Assembly: GCF_001949145.1 (NCBI RefSeq)
Contig: NW_019091380.1
Coordinates: 117,415-139,024, forward strand
Source of the DNA: Acanthaster planci
Lineage: Eukaryota > Echinodermata > Asteroidea > Valvatida > Acanthasteridae
Direction of reading: 5' to 3'
Length of the DNA stretch: 21,610 nt
Shown here: positions 1 to 9,339 of the stretch, piece by piece
How positions within the stretch are numbered: position 1 is the stretch's first letter
How the letters are laid out: the number at the start of each line of letters is the position of its first letter
Notes under the pieces: model-generated
What the model was told of the DNA's origin: nothing
Databases searched by the model: none
Seen by the model: the letters and a program-made list of their open reading frames with translations, nothing else
Made by a program: the position numbers and the translations under genes

Positions 1-619
1 GCAATGCTTGCCATACCACCTCCATTTGGGGGGAAAAATGCCAACCACCAGCTGGATTTTCCTTTTTTGGAAAATACATGCATAAAAGCAGAAATGTAGA
101 CAACAAAAAAAAGTGGAAATTTTCTGCCAAAGTCGGAAAGGTTTGGAGGTCTGTATGTGAGTTATTTTCACACACTGAGTTGTGGGTAAGTATCACGCAA
201 TCTTGCAGAATCCTGTAGTTTATCAGAAGTTAGTGAGATGGAATGACACTCCTTACTCTTACTTGCAAACCATTTTGTTAATTCTGTATTCAAATAAAGC
301 AATGGTTTATTTTTGAATTTCTTTGGATGTTCTTAACAAGTTGTAGAAAAGATTAAACTGCTCCTCCTCTTTGTCCTATTCCTTGTTATATTTCAGTGAA
401 TATGTTCAGTTCTGTCCTGTCTCATATCAATTGCTAACACTAGAGGGTGGAGTCTACTGTTGTATATTTAAACCCCATGACTGACAAGCTGAGTTTGCTG
501 CATTTGGCCAGGCACTGTCTATACATTGTGTTAATAAACAAATCCTCTCAATATTGACCATTCACAGCACCAGCCTATCACAGGTAGAGGCTGATGAAAT
601 TTGATTGGCTCAATTATAA
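1..619. other. intergenic sequence, no gene seen
   Basis: I see no open frame, RNA gene or clear repeat here. The stretch is AT-rich. Isolated AATAAA hexamers occur near 293 and 534, but no transcript can be tied to them. Confidence 0.4.
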
Positions 620-713
620 TTTGACAGTGTCCAACAAACTGACTGCTTTGAGCTGAAAGGAAAGCAGGTTAAAAGACCTCACCACACTGGTCTGCACTCC
701 ATTCTAGTAACAG
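620..713 (+). promoter_or_regulatory. upstream block of receptor pseudogene, duplicated at 2960-3047
   Basis: This block lies about 160-255 bp before the receptor start. It shares an ordered series of matches with 2960-3047: TTTGACAG, then CAACAAACTG against CAAACAAAACTG, then GGAAAGCAGGTTAAAAGACC against GGGAAGCAGCATAAAAGACC, then CAGTCTGCAC-type sequence. The AT-rich TTAAAAG/ATAAAAG element sits at the same place in both copies and resembles a TATA box. That the block was promoter sequence is inference. That it is the 5' flank of one duplicated unit is directly visible. Confidence 0.5.
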
Positions 714-874
714 AACCCTTACTGTACGTGTACGTACACTGTATGATGCATTCCCAAGAGAAACATTGTAAAGGTCTACAGCTGAACAGTTTTTCTATGC
801 CAAAGTTTGTACTGGTGGATTGCAGTTGCCACAAACTCTATCAAATCAAGTTTTAGTCTACTCTTGAAGCAGCC

Positions 875-1832
875 ATGGAAACTACACCCAATGCAGCAGT
901 TTCAACTCTACAGCAGAAGTGGCGGAAAACTCATTCTTATAAACTTCACTTGCAACTATTGTCAAGATTCTGATGGTGATAGCCATCATTCCAAATCTCC
1001 TGCTGAATCCACTGATACTTTTCACCTTACGGCGAGTCACCAGCATCCAGCTAACCACCAAAGCATTTATGGCTTCTCTCACCCTGTCTGATCTTTGTAA
1101 CAGTGTATGTTGGATCCTTAACACAACAGTATTGCTTGCTGGAAGTTGGTTCTTGGGTGATTTCCTTTGTGCAAGCCAAACATGTGATGGAATACACATT
1201 TACTGGACTGAGTATATAGGCCCTTTTTCTTTCGACTGTAGATCGTTACATTGCCATTTGCAACCCTCTCCACTACACGTCAATGATCACTGTGTCCAGA
1301 TCCAAGATAACTGTATACAGCACAGGGGCTGCTATAGGCATTTTGTGCTTGCTGACATTTGGAATATTTGACCCTGCTTATACTCTACACGATGGTCCAA
1401 ATAAATACTTTTGTCTCAGAAAAATATACGACTGGAGAATCTATTTGCTTCTTGTAAATGTACTTACTACACTGCCACTGATGACTATATTCAACCTGTA
1501 CACACGCGTTACACTAATTGTTCAAAATCAAACCCGATGCATTGCTGCTGAAAACCAAGCAGGCAATGGCCAAGGTGGACGGAGAATAAGCACCAGATCA
1601 ACCACCACCGTCATCATCATAACAGGGTTTGTTGTCATAACCTGCATCCCTACAGCGATTAATAGTTTCACAAAATAAATGGGATATACATAACAGGTAC
1701 TCTGCCTTCATGTTCACACAAACTCTGCAGTTGTCAAATGGCTGGCTGAATGTTGTTATCTACTATCTGAGGAACAGGGATCTTCGAAGAGCTCTGCGTA
1801 ATTTACTGTCTGGTGCAGGTGAGAATACTTGA
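875..1832 (+). pseudogene. single-exon rhodopsin-family (class A) GPCR pseudogene
   Basis: A seven-transmembrane receptor can be read over about 320 codons without introns, but only by changing frame. The likely start is the ATG at 875 in a good context (gccATGg). Its frame stops at 971. TM1 to the start of TM3 follow in another frame (SLTLSDLCNSVCWI at TM2, then GSWFLGDFLC before TM3). Near 1185 the frame changes again into TM3, which ends in TVDRYIAICNPLHY, so the DRY motif at 1241-1249 is intact. A TAG interrupts TM3 at 1217. TM4 to TM6 continue (TM6 reads FVVITCIPTA) to a TAA at 1676. TM7 and the tail lie in the third frame (VVIYYLRNRDLRRAL) and end at TGA 1830. The NPxxY proline is missing (NVVIY). 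At least three frameshifts and two stops make it a pseudogene unless the assembly is poor. Single-exon class A receptors form large expanded families in sea urchins. The ligand is unknown. Confidence 0.88.
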
Positions 1833-2959
1833 TTCAAAGATTCAAGCCTTAGATCAATGGCACAGTTAGAATTCTTCATCAACAACAGACAGTTTGGCAA
1901 AGATTGCTCAAAGGGGTAACTGCAATGCAGAATGTACATGTACATGCAGGATGTCTGTACAGCACTTCAACAGACAAACATTGATTACTTGAGTGTGATG
2001 TACAGGTATTCTTTTCAGCTACAGGATTCCGCCCCCTCCCCATTTTCAGTTGAGAAATTTCCATACTGAACATTACCACAACCCTGTAAGACTTCATTCA
2101 CATGTTTGATGTTTATGCTCACACAAGCTCTGATGTCAGGGGGGCCTCAACTCAACAGTCTCAGCTGAAACACAGTGTTTTTCATAGGGCTAAATGTGTT
2201 TGCCCATGAGGACTGTGCTGACAGAGTTGCAAAGTGATACTTGTTAATTCTTGGAGAATTAAGAACAGTATTTCTAATTTAATGAGAAATTACAAGACAG
2301 AAAACAGGCAAAAGCACCATAAAACTAAGTTAAGATTGATTTTATTAGCAATGAATCACATGTTATTCAGAACTATGTGCATGTGTGCATTGTATACAGG
2401 TACAAACTTGACAGATAGTTACATGTTGTTACCAGACAAATGAAATTAAACTTTACTGTTGGTTAACTGTTTTTCGAAAGTAATGTACACCCCAAAGGTA
2501 ATAGGTGCATTTGTATCACCTAGCCATGATCATTTCATGGGCCAATGAAAGGGCAGTATTCAAGACAGAGGTATGACAAATCCAGTTACCGCCTATGAGT
2601 GAAAAAGAATGAGTACATGTAAGTACATGTAAGCCAACTGAAAAGCTCGTTATTTTATATAAACAGAAGGGCTGGCTGAGGCAATAAATTTCCAATTACC
2701 ATGGCTTCAACTTCTTCACTATTTGACAGATTGTATACACTGTTGTCAAGTTGGCCATTCATGATGCTAGGAATCAGTAACAATAACTGATAACTAAGCA
2801 ACAAGCTGTCCAAAACAAAAAAAACTGAAAGACTCATGTCAAAGTGAGAATTAATCCTCCATTAAGTCCCTGTCAGCACATGAAAAAGCAATCAGAGGTA
2901 CATGTACATGTATCTCAGTGGCATTAGATTCAAAGTAATGTCTCATTACATTCAGTCAT
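1833..2959. other. intergenic spacer between the two receptor copies
   Basis: No supported gene lies here. TACATGTA-type palindromes cluster at about 1933-1945, 2615-2632 and 2898-2911. The short open frames on both strands show no recognisable domain and are no longer than chance allows. Confidence 0.4.
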
Positions 2960-3047
2960 ATTTGACAGCAGGCAAACAAAACTGGGATTAACTGGGGAAG
3001 CAGCATAAAAGACCTCAACAGATCAGTCTGCACAAACATTACAACAA
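2960..3047 (+). promoter_or_regulatory. second copy of receptor upstream block
   Basis: This is the diverged copy of 620-713, with the same order of short matches around ATAAAAGACCTCA. It lies about 330 bp before the second receptor remnant, against about 160 bp in the first copy, so extra sequence has been gained between block and coding part. It supports duplication of a unit of about 2.4 kb including its flank. Confidence 0.45.
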
Positions 3048-3373
3048 AATGGCAAGGGTACGTGCCTGGGGGTAACCTGATAACGAAACGCACATGTGTA
3101 TGTGTACATACACGTAGCTACTGCATATCTAAAGCAGAATTTGAAACACAGAAAAATTGACCAGAGCTCCAGACATTGAACATCATCAGCCAAGACTGAT
3201 AATAGCACTGGACTTGTTGGAAGCAAAGATGTTTATGAAATGATTCTTTAACTTTTCAGTGAAATAAATGACACTTTTGTGAAAGAGTTGTCTTTACTAC
3301 AGCACATGCACTTGACAGGTTGAAAAACCACCAAACTAAATATTCTGTCCACAATCTTCAACCACAGAAGAAA

Positions 3374-3700
3374 ATGAAGACATTAACACACTTCCAACTC
3401 TACAGCAAAGGAGACCCAGTATGCTACTCACTCAATGCTAATTGCAGTTGTCCAGAGTTTGCTGGTATTGGGACCAGCCATCACTCCATACCTTCTCCCA
3501 AAACCGCTGATGCTTTTCACCTTACACCGTGTCAAAAGTGACTTATCCAAACAAGGAGAAAAATCATCCTGGCTTCTCTCAGCCTAGAAGATCTTTGTGA
3601 TAGTGCACTGTGGATTCCTTCCATAGATCAACTGAATATTTACTGGAATGCGGCTGTTGGGTGGAGAACTTTGTGCAGCCAGTTTGGTTAGAACATATAC
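3374..3700 (+). pseudogene. partial duplicate of the class A GPCR pseudogene
   Basis: Nucleotide similarity to 875-1180 runs from the start codon (ATG at 3374) to just before TM3. Matching landmarks are CAACTCTACAGCA after the start, CTGATGCTTTTCACCTTACA against CTGATACTTTTCACCTTACG at the end of TM1, and TGGCTTCTCTCA followed by GATCTTTGTGATAGTG in TM2. In translation PKPLMLFTLHRV parallels NPLILFTLRRV, and ILASLSLEDLCDSALWI parallels the TM2 segment. LLGGELCAASL parallels the segment before TM3. The frame changes at least twice and stops occur at about 3438 and 3586. Homology is lost near 3700, before the tRNA-like repeat. TM3 to TM7 are not found downstream, so this copy is 3'-truncated. 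It cannot encode a receptor. Confidence 0.75.
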
Positions 3701-3799
3701 CGGGTATTTGAAAATGAAGTATTTGTACTTTATCAAGATGTATTTTTGCGTTGGGGAGATGTTAATTATATATAACAGGTTTTGCCCTTACCCAACGTA

Positions 3800-3900
3800 T
3801 ATTAATAAGCACTGTATGCTCAGTGCTTTTCAGAGAGCTTGTGAAAAACCCCACAAGCTTACTCGGGTGGGACTCGAACCCACGACCTCCTGCTTATTAT
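3800..3900 (-). repeat. tRNA-like (SINE-type) repeat fragment with two hairpins
   Basis: Read on the minus strand, 3862-3896 holds a perfect TΨC-arm/B-box sequence (GTGGGTTCGAGTCCCACC) with the flanks expected of a tRNA 3' half. No convincing D arm, anticodon arm or acceptor stem accompanies it, so it is not a working tRNA gene. Downstream on the minus strand are two compact perfect hairpins: AGCTTGTG/CACAAGCT (3836-3859, 8 bp stem) and AAGCACTG/CAGTGCTT (3807-3828, 8 bp stem, 6-base loop). A tRNA-derived SINE fragment or its descendant is the best reading. It lies just past the point where the second receptor copy loses homology. Exact ends are not visible. Confidence 0.55.
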
Positions 3901-3959
3901 GGAAAATTTGTTACAGAAGTGTTACCTTCATAACTATTGCAAGTTCAGGCATCCTATGC

Positions 3960-4384
3960 AGCCATCAGCATCTCCATGCTGATTCGTCTGTGTGAATGCA
4001 ACTGGTCTCTTGATCAGTCACACCAATGCTCTTGATGACTGCTACAATGTCCATGACCAGCATCGGGCTGTAGAGCTCTTATCAGATGAATCCTTCAGCC
4101 GTCATCATCATTTTTGGACAGAGAATACAGCTGTTTGGGGGAACTGACAACACTTCCTTTATCCCTGGGAAAAAAGCCAACAGCAATAAAACGTCAAGGC
4201 ACAAAAGACGGGTACAGGAATGTAATGAATAATCTTGAATAATTTCTCTGAACTCCGATAACCATTGACTGTACCTATTTCTTGTGTCTGTGTGGGGTAT
4301 GAACCAATATCATTGGAATTGAGATTCATGCATTAAGTCCGAGATTATTCAACTCAAATTAGTCTAAAAAAGTGTTGATAGTGT
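3960..4384. other. intergenic sequence, no gene seen
   Basis: This follows the tRNA-like repeat. I looked for the missing 3' half of the second receptor copy and found no convincing TM3-TM7 motifs on the plus strand. No RNA gene or repeat is evident. Confidence 0.35.
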
Positions 4385-4452
4385 CATTAATCAATGTTAC
4401 ATAGAACTTGTAAAAATTAGTGGTTGTAACATTATTTAGTACTTGATTAATG
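4385..4452. repeat. interrupted inverted repeat
   Basis: CATTAATCAA at 4385-4394 pairs with TTGATTAATG at 4443-4452. AATGTTACA at 4393-4401 pairs with TGTAACATT at 4425-4433. The two stems are nested and separated by an asymmetric bulge of about 9-10 bases. A short direct repeat, AGTGTTGAT, flanks the structure on both sides (about 4370 and 4457). It may be a small foldback element, but no element family is recognised. Confidence 0.45.
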
Positions 4453-4789
4453 TTAAAGTGTTGATGTTAGATATGTGGCAAGCCATATTTGGATCCTAAA
4501 ATCGTAATGTAATACACTGGTATGTGCATGGATACATGTGTGTCTTCAAGGCTATACACCAACGTCAATTCTCCCAAAATTATTCTTCAATCCTTTAACT
4601 GTAGAGTAAAAGGAAGAATTTCTAAGGCTTTATGCTATTTTTGGACTCATAAAATGCAGTTGAAACATTGATTGAATTATGGGACTAAAATGCAAAAGAT
4701 TGCCAGGCATAGAAATGTGCACCTTGACACCTTTTACTATATAATATCAGATGGTAAAAGGTATTATACTCGGTGTATTGCTTATTTCC

Positions 4790-5130
4790 AGGAGCGCGTA
4801 AGGTGAGGAGGTTTCACGTGATAGGGCGCTTGTACACGGTGTACTTGTACGTGCCAATGCATTGCACAACTGGGTAGGTAAATTGACCTACAAACGTTTT
4901 AGTCCCGTTCATGTGAGCAAGGTCATGAGTGCGCCATGCCAAATATGGTATAATTATGCAAAGAGGGACCTGGTTATGCAAATCTGGAAGTGTGGAAAAA
5001 CTTCTGACCAATGAGATGCGCCACCTCCGCATCAGCTCCTGGCTCGTAGCGCGACTGTAATTTTCTGGTCACTCTGTAAACAGCCTCTTATAGCAAGCAG
5101 AACTCTTGTTAGCCTTTCTAGTTTAATTTT
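4790..5130. promoter_or_regulatory. CpG-richer patch with E-box, octamer and CCAAT motifs
   Basis: CpG dinucleotides are visibly denser here than in the surrounding AT-rich DNA. Motifs include CACGTG at about 4816, the octamer ATGCAAAT at 4976-4983, and CCAAT at about 5009, some 30 bp apart. Octamer plus CCAAT is a common promoter combination in metazoans. No first exon, TATA box or recognisable downstream coding sequence was found in either direction, so a promoter function is inference. It could belong to a gene whose exons lie elsewhere. Confidence 0.3.
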
Positions 5131-5505
5131 GCCCGCCGCCTCCCCGATCGACCACCTTCAGGTTGAGTTAGTCTCGCATTGCAAGCATAATTGCTTGCTT
5201 TGGCTATATTTTGAAGTTGTTTGGGTGAGCCTTGTCACTGGAGGCTGGTATTACTCCATTAACATCCTGTTACATTATTGGTGTTTTAATAGGCCCTTAT
5301 TTGCATTATCTTCTTACGCTGCCTAACGTATGTTCGACATTGGCAGAGGCTGCTTGAGAGGTTAATTAGCTACTGCAGGCAATTTTTTGGCGGACTCAGA
5401 CAGTCAGCAACCAACCTATTCGTTACGCTTATAAGTGAATTACTGATATTACTTCTCAAGTGTTCAATGTGTAACTTATAAGTGTATATTATTCACATAC
5501 TCCTC
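5131..5505. other. intergenic sequence, no gene seen
   Basis: A 65-codon plus-strand open frame (5129-5326) begins without a convincing start context and has no recognisable domain. I see nothing else that can be supported. Confidence 0.3.
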
Positions 5506-5755
5506 ACTAAATATGCAACATCAGTGGGAGTACTAGAATTCATTTGTAATGTGTTTCGAGCGCATTTCATATCACGTTTGCTTCTTTGGGGTTCGAGGTT
5601 TTCCGACTGAATGTCCAACGTCAGTGGGAAACCTCTACTACTGACATTGTAATTCCTTTCAACGAGTTTTTGCATTTGCATTTCAAGAATGCTTGTAAAT
5701 TAAGTTTTGATGTATGTGACTTCCCGACCGAATGTTTGACATCACAGTGGGAAGA
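5506..5755 (+). repeat. degenerate ~105-120 bp tandem repeat, about 2.5 units
   Basis: A similar core recurs three times: ATGCAACATCAGTGGGA near 5512, ATGTCCAACGTCAGTGGGAA near 5610, and ATGTTTGACATCACAGTGGGA near 5731. The last two are preceded by TTTTCCGACTGA and CTTCCCGACCGA. The intervening sequences share only short matches (TTTGTAAT / ATTGTAATT), so the array is old. It directly precedes the 22 bp minisatellite. Confidence 0.4.
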
Positions 5756-5801
5756 TGCACAAAATATTACATTTCTCTTGGATTTTTCTTTGGGCATGGT
5801 A

Positions 5802-5915
5802 CCCGTGGTTTGGGTCTGGTGAGCCCATGGTTTGGGTCTGGTGTGCCCATGGTTTGGGTCTGGTGTGCCCACAATTAAGACGAGTCTGGTGTACCCGTGG
5901 TACGGGTCCAGTGTG
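5802..5915 (+). repeat. 22 bp minisatellite, about 5 units
   Basis: The unit is about 22 bp, with the core CCCATGGTTTGGGTCTGGTG. Units 5824-5845 and 5846-5867 are identical. Unit 5802-5823 differs at two or three positions. Unit 5868-5893 is degenerate and carries a 4 bp gain. The last unit (5894-5915) is diverged. Open frames across it on both strands are by-products of the repeat. Confidence 0.85.
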
Positions 5916-6313
5916 CCCCCTTTAATGTGTTATTAATAATCACCTGTGCTTGCATTGTTTTATGACATTTTTTCCAGATCACTATTATGATCGGTGTCCG
6001 GGATGCATTTTATACTTTAAACTTTTTCCTTGGCTGTGGCATCAGCTCAAACTTAGAACAGATTGTCCGAGTATAATGTCCTAGTATACAATTCTTAGTG
6101 CACCACTTAGAGAAGATGTTGGTTTGATTTTCAAGCAATAAAATACTGGCTAATTAATGTAAACTTTGTAATGGATATCACGTGTAGCAAGAACCACACC
6201 ACCAAGCAGTGATTTTCATTTGAATACCTGTATAATTTCTAAGAAAACAGGCTAGTCAAGCGAGAGCATTCAAAATCAAGTGAATCAAATGTTGAAATTG
6301 CACATTTATTTCC

Positions 6314-6383
6314 TTAACCCTAACAGTCCCAAATCCTCAAATTTCAATACGATTGTACATACACCCTTGGGGGTTAGGGTTAA
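6314..6383. mobile_element. 70 bp TTAA-flanked inverted-repeat element (MITE-like)
   Basis: The element begins TTAACCCTAACAGTCCC and ends with the near complement GGGGGTTAGGGTTAA. The outer 11 bases of the arms match exactly. TTAA at both ends is the target duplication of piggyBac-type transposons, and CCCT is a common piggyBac terminus. The internal sequence is unrelated to coding DNA. The left end matches the element at 14676-14734 over 17 of 18 positions. Membership in a piggyBac-derived MITE family is inference. The arms also resemble telomeric TTAGGG repeats, an alternative origin. Confidence 0.5.
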
Positions 6384-7231
6384 TTTACCGTTTCCTCAAC
6401 AACAAGCCTACTGCCAAAGGAAATTCAACAAAGAACTAAGTGTGTGTCAATGTCAAAATGTCTGGGCATTATAAATGTGTAACACGTAATTCATTTCCCT
6501 TAATTAATTACTCTGGAACACCTTGTGAACGAAACTTTCAGTTACGTACAGAAAAGTGCCCCGACATTCACTGCGTATGTTCAGTGCCTTACAGGTACGG
6601 TGATGATCATGAGGGCCTACACCAAAACAATAATCGCCGATCGGGGACGGCCAGGTAGGTCCTATCCTGCAATGCCCAAGCCTAGGGAAATGTTAATAAA
6701 CATTACAAATTGTTCATAAATGTTTTAAGTACCTGAGAGTAGAATAGAGAACGAAAGCATCTTTCAAGCCGATTCATATGTTTACAACTTGTCCATGTGG
6801 AACTTCATGCTTGAAGTGTTGTGGCTATAATATAGTGCACCTTCCACGTACGTGTTCACGTGCTATATTGGAAATGTATTGGTAACCTGCATTTACAACA
6901 CTGGAGCTACCTGGTGGTGGTGCACTTGTGGTAATACGATCAGCGGATAACGCCCTCTTTCGGCTGTTTGCGATGCGAAGCTTGAAATTATTTTTTTACC
7001 ACGTGATTGGTACTTCTCCCTTCAGCGTGTTCTGTATCTTCAGTGTGATAATAGGAAATGCTCCCTTTTTGGAAGTGAACTCAACAGTTGTGCCAACTTG
7101 TCCAGAAATTGTGTAACACATACATGTGGGCCTAGGCCTATGTCTTCAACTGTCGGAATTACGATATCGCCATTGCCGGTAAAAATTTATTTTCACATTT
7201 TCTAACTTTTTTAGCGAAGTCCTGTGACTCG
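6384..7231. other. intergenic sequence, no gene seen
   Basis: Several 60-72 codon open frames occur but none shows a recognisable domain. E-box CACGTG motifs occur near 6859 and 7001, the latter directly followed by ATTGG (inverted CCAAT). These are only suggestive of regulatory DNA. Confidence 0.3.
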
Positions 7232-7249
7232 AGGCCTACATGTAGGCCT
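7232..7249. repeat. 18 bp perfect palindrome
   Basis: AGGCCTACATGTAGGCCT reads identically on both strands. It nests the two palindromes common in this window (TACATGTA-type centre, AGGCCT arms). No function is assigned. Confidence 0.8.
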
Positions 7250-7457
7250 ATAGTCCCATGGTCTAGCATCGCGCATCGTGGCAGTACAGTAAACGTACTT
7301 TTAGGAATCCCCAGCGTTTTTGTTCCATCAATTGTAAAAAAAACTGATATAGGCCTAAGAGGTTTTATGCATGAATACAAAATTGCATTTGCAGGCTCTA
7401 TTATTTTCCGAACGGTTGGAATCTCAGCCTAGCAGTAGGCAGTACATATGATGAGTA

Positions 7458-8359
7458 GTAGGCCAATAGGGGGGATTGTTAATTTGGGGACCCTGTTTCT
7501 ATAACAGAAGGGAGTGTTACATTTAACTTTTTAATTGACCATGGTAGATGACTGTGACATCATGCTTAACCACTACCAGCCGGGGACTCCGGAATCGGAG
7601 ACGTATGGTTTATATGGGTGGCTGGGGTCTCCAAACTCGGACAAAGGGAACAGGGCCCTGTAGCAAAAGACCGTACTCCGAACAAAAGACCAGGCTGCTG
7701 GGCATTACCGGCATTTTTCACTCTCAAAAGTGGTGATAATCCAGCCTTGTTTTGAAACCGTATACCAGGATTTATAGCCAGCGGATTACCACGGGGACAA
7801 AAGCGGTCCACCACCGCAGCAATGAGCCACACAGCACCGCTGCACTTTTTACAAGGCTACAGGCCTGGCTGAAATTCTTGGGCATTGATGAAGATTACCT
7901 GTCAACTTAGAGTAGTGCCTAAAGATTACTTCGTGTGGCTATAAACATCCGTTAAATGAAATGATGAATTTTTGAAGAATTTTGAAAACGGGAAAAAATG
8001 ATAATATGCCGGCCCAGCATCATCAATATTGATAAATACCTGGGCGCTAAGTGGTTAATAAATGTAGTTTCATTACTGTCAAAAGGGTAGGGTTTTGAGT
8101 TTTCAGGGAAATTTTGAGAGGAAACTGTGTTTTAACAGATAACACATGGTGAATTCAAGTTTGCATGGTTGGTTTATCAATATCAGTTAATAAAAGTCAC
8201 ATTTTTCTCACAATGTACAATTTGAAATTTCAAAAAAATGGGGTCAGTGCAATGAAGAGAGTGTTGCCTTTCTTTTTGGGGGGAACTCACCAGTTTTGAA
8301 AGATTAAACTGTCAAAAAACTAGGGGGTCCCCAAATATACAATCCCCCCATAGGCCTAC
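7458..8359. mobile_element. ~900 bp non-autonomous DNA transposon with ~35 bp terminal inverted repeats
   Basis: The left arm (7458-7493) and the reverse complement of the right arm (8325-8359) align over 36 columns with about 32 identities and one gap. Both contain GTAGGCC, then GGGGGGATTGT, then ATTTGGGGACCC. The interior holds only short open frames (62 and 88 codons, opposite strands) with no transposase motifs, so the element is non-autonomous if mobile. Candidate target duplications are ATA (or TA) directly outside the G6/C6 tracts. However, the GTAGGCC/GGCCTAC flanks are also inverted, so the true ends may lie farther out. TA-type targets suggest Tc1/mariner-like elements and three-base targets suggest Harbinger-like ones. 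I cannot choose between them. Confidence 0.72.
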
Positions 8360-9045
8360 ACAAACTTGATGACCAATAATAAATTGCACAAGGCGTGCAA
8401 TGAAGCAGTTATCTGGGGAGAGAGTGAGGGGGGTTAGCTAGATTAAGTATCCTACACATCCGCTCCTGACCACCATCACTCTACCCTGCAATGGTTTCCT
8501 TTTTACAATGTCCTTGTAGCTCTGCCCCCCTTCTGGATCCTGATGGCCCCACCTGCTATACATCAATCATTATATTGTACCCCATTAGACCTAGCCCCAT
8601 GTCTGCATGTATAGAGGTACATGTATATAATATACATGTAGTTGTACTCCTGCATCTGACACACAATAAACCAAGCAACCATCAGAACAACTCTAGCTTG
8701 TGTCGAGCACACAATATTACACTATCAAGGATGAGTTGCTTTTTTATCACAGGTACCTTACATGCACTCGTGCTATGAATGCCATGCCATGTTAAAGCCA
8801 AACTGCATGTTAAAGCCAAGGCTGCAGCATTATTAGGTCTACATGTACACACTGTTTGCTCTTTGCACGCTGCCGCCATAGGCAAGCTGAGCCTCCAACT
8901 GGCAGCTAGTCGCGTCAGTATCATGCGTCAACGCAGCTTTTTGAAATATTGTCCAATGGTATGGTAAAAGAACTAACGCAGCACATGCAAAATTACTGAG
9001 CAACATACACACGGATTGCTGAACCTGCTATATTTATTGTGTTAA
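8360..9045. other. intergenic sequence with short direct repeats
   Basis: No supported gene lies here. A 14 bp sequence CATGTTAAAGCCAA occurs twice, at 8788-8801 and 8806-8819 (18 bp period). TACATGTA-type palindromes occur near 8620-8640. The 95-codon plus-strand frame at 8491 shows no domain. Confidence 0.35.
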
Positions 9046-9094
9046 GGTACCAGATTGAGGCTGCAATCAGGCTGGTACCAGATTGAGACTGCAA
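9046..9094 (+). repeat. two-copy 28 bp tandem repeat
   Basis: GGTACCAGATTGAGGCTGCAA at 9046-9066 recurs at 9074-9094 with one substitution, a period of 28 bp. It lies about 250 bp before the 69 bp array and shares no unit with it. Confidence 0.7.
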
Positions 9095-9339
9095 AGAGTA
9101 CTCGTTCAGTACGTGTATCGCACTTTTTGTTTGCTGTAATTCCATTTCAACTTTACTGCATGGTTCATACATATCTTCATGGATTTCAAGCTTGTTTCCA
9201 TTTTTTGGCAGTGTTCGGTTGCAAGGGAGCAATTGGGACTTCCAAGTGGAAGGATGCAGGAGGACTGTGAGATGGGAGATTTTGTCTCATGTTGTCTGAC
9301 TTTCAGTGATGAAGTAATTGGCAGGCTGATGCCGCAATC

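Noticed and set aside
3862-3896. Functional tRNA gene
   Set aside because: Only the T arm is intact. No acceptor stem, D arm or anticodon arm can be placed.
3960-4140. Continuation of the second receptor copy (TM3-TM7)
   Set aside because: Only GTCATCATCAT is shared with the first copy, too short to support homology.
6314-6383. Interstitial telomere repeat
   Set aside because: CCCTAA/TTAGGG is present only once per arm and not in tandem.
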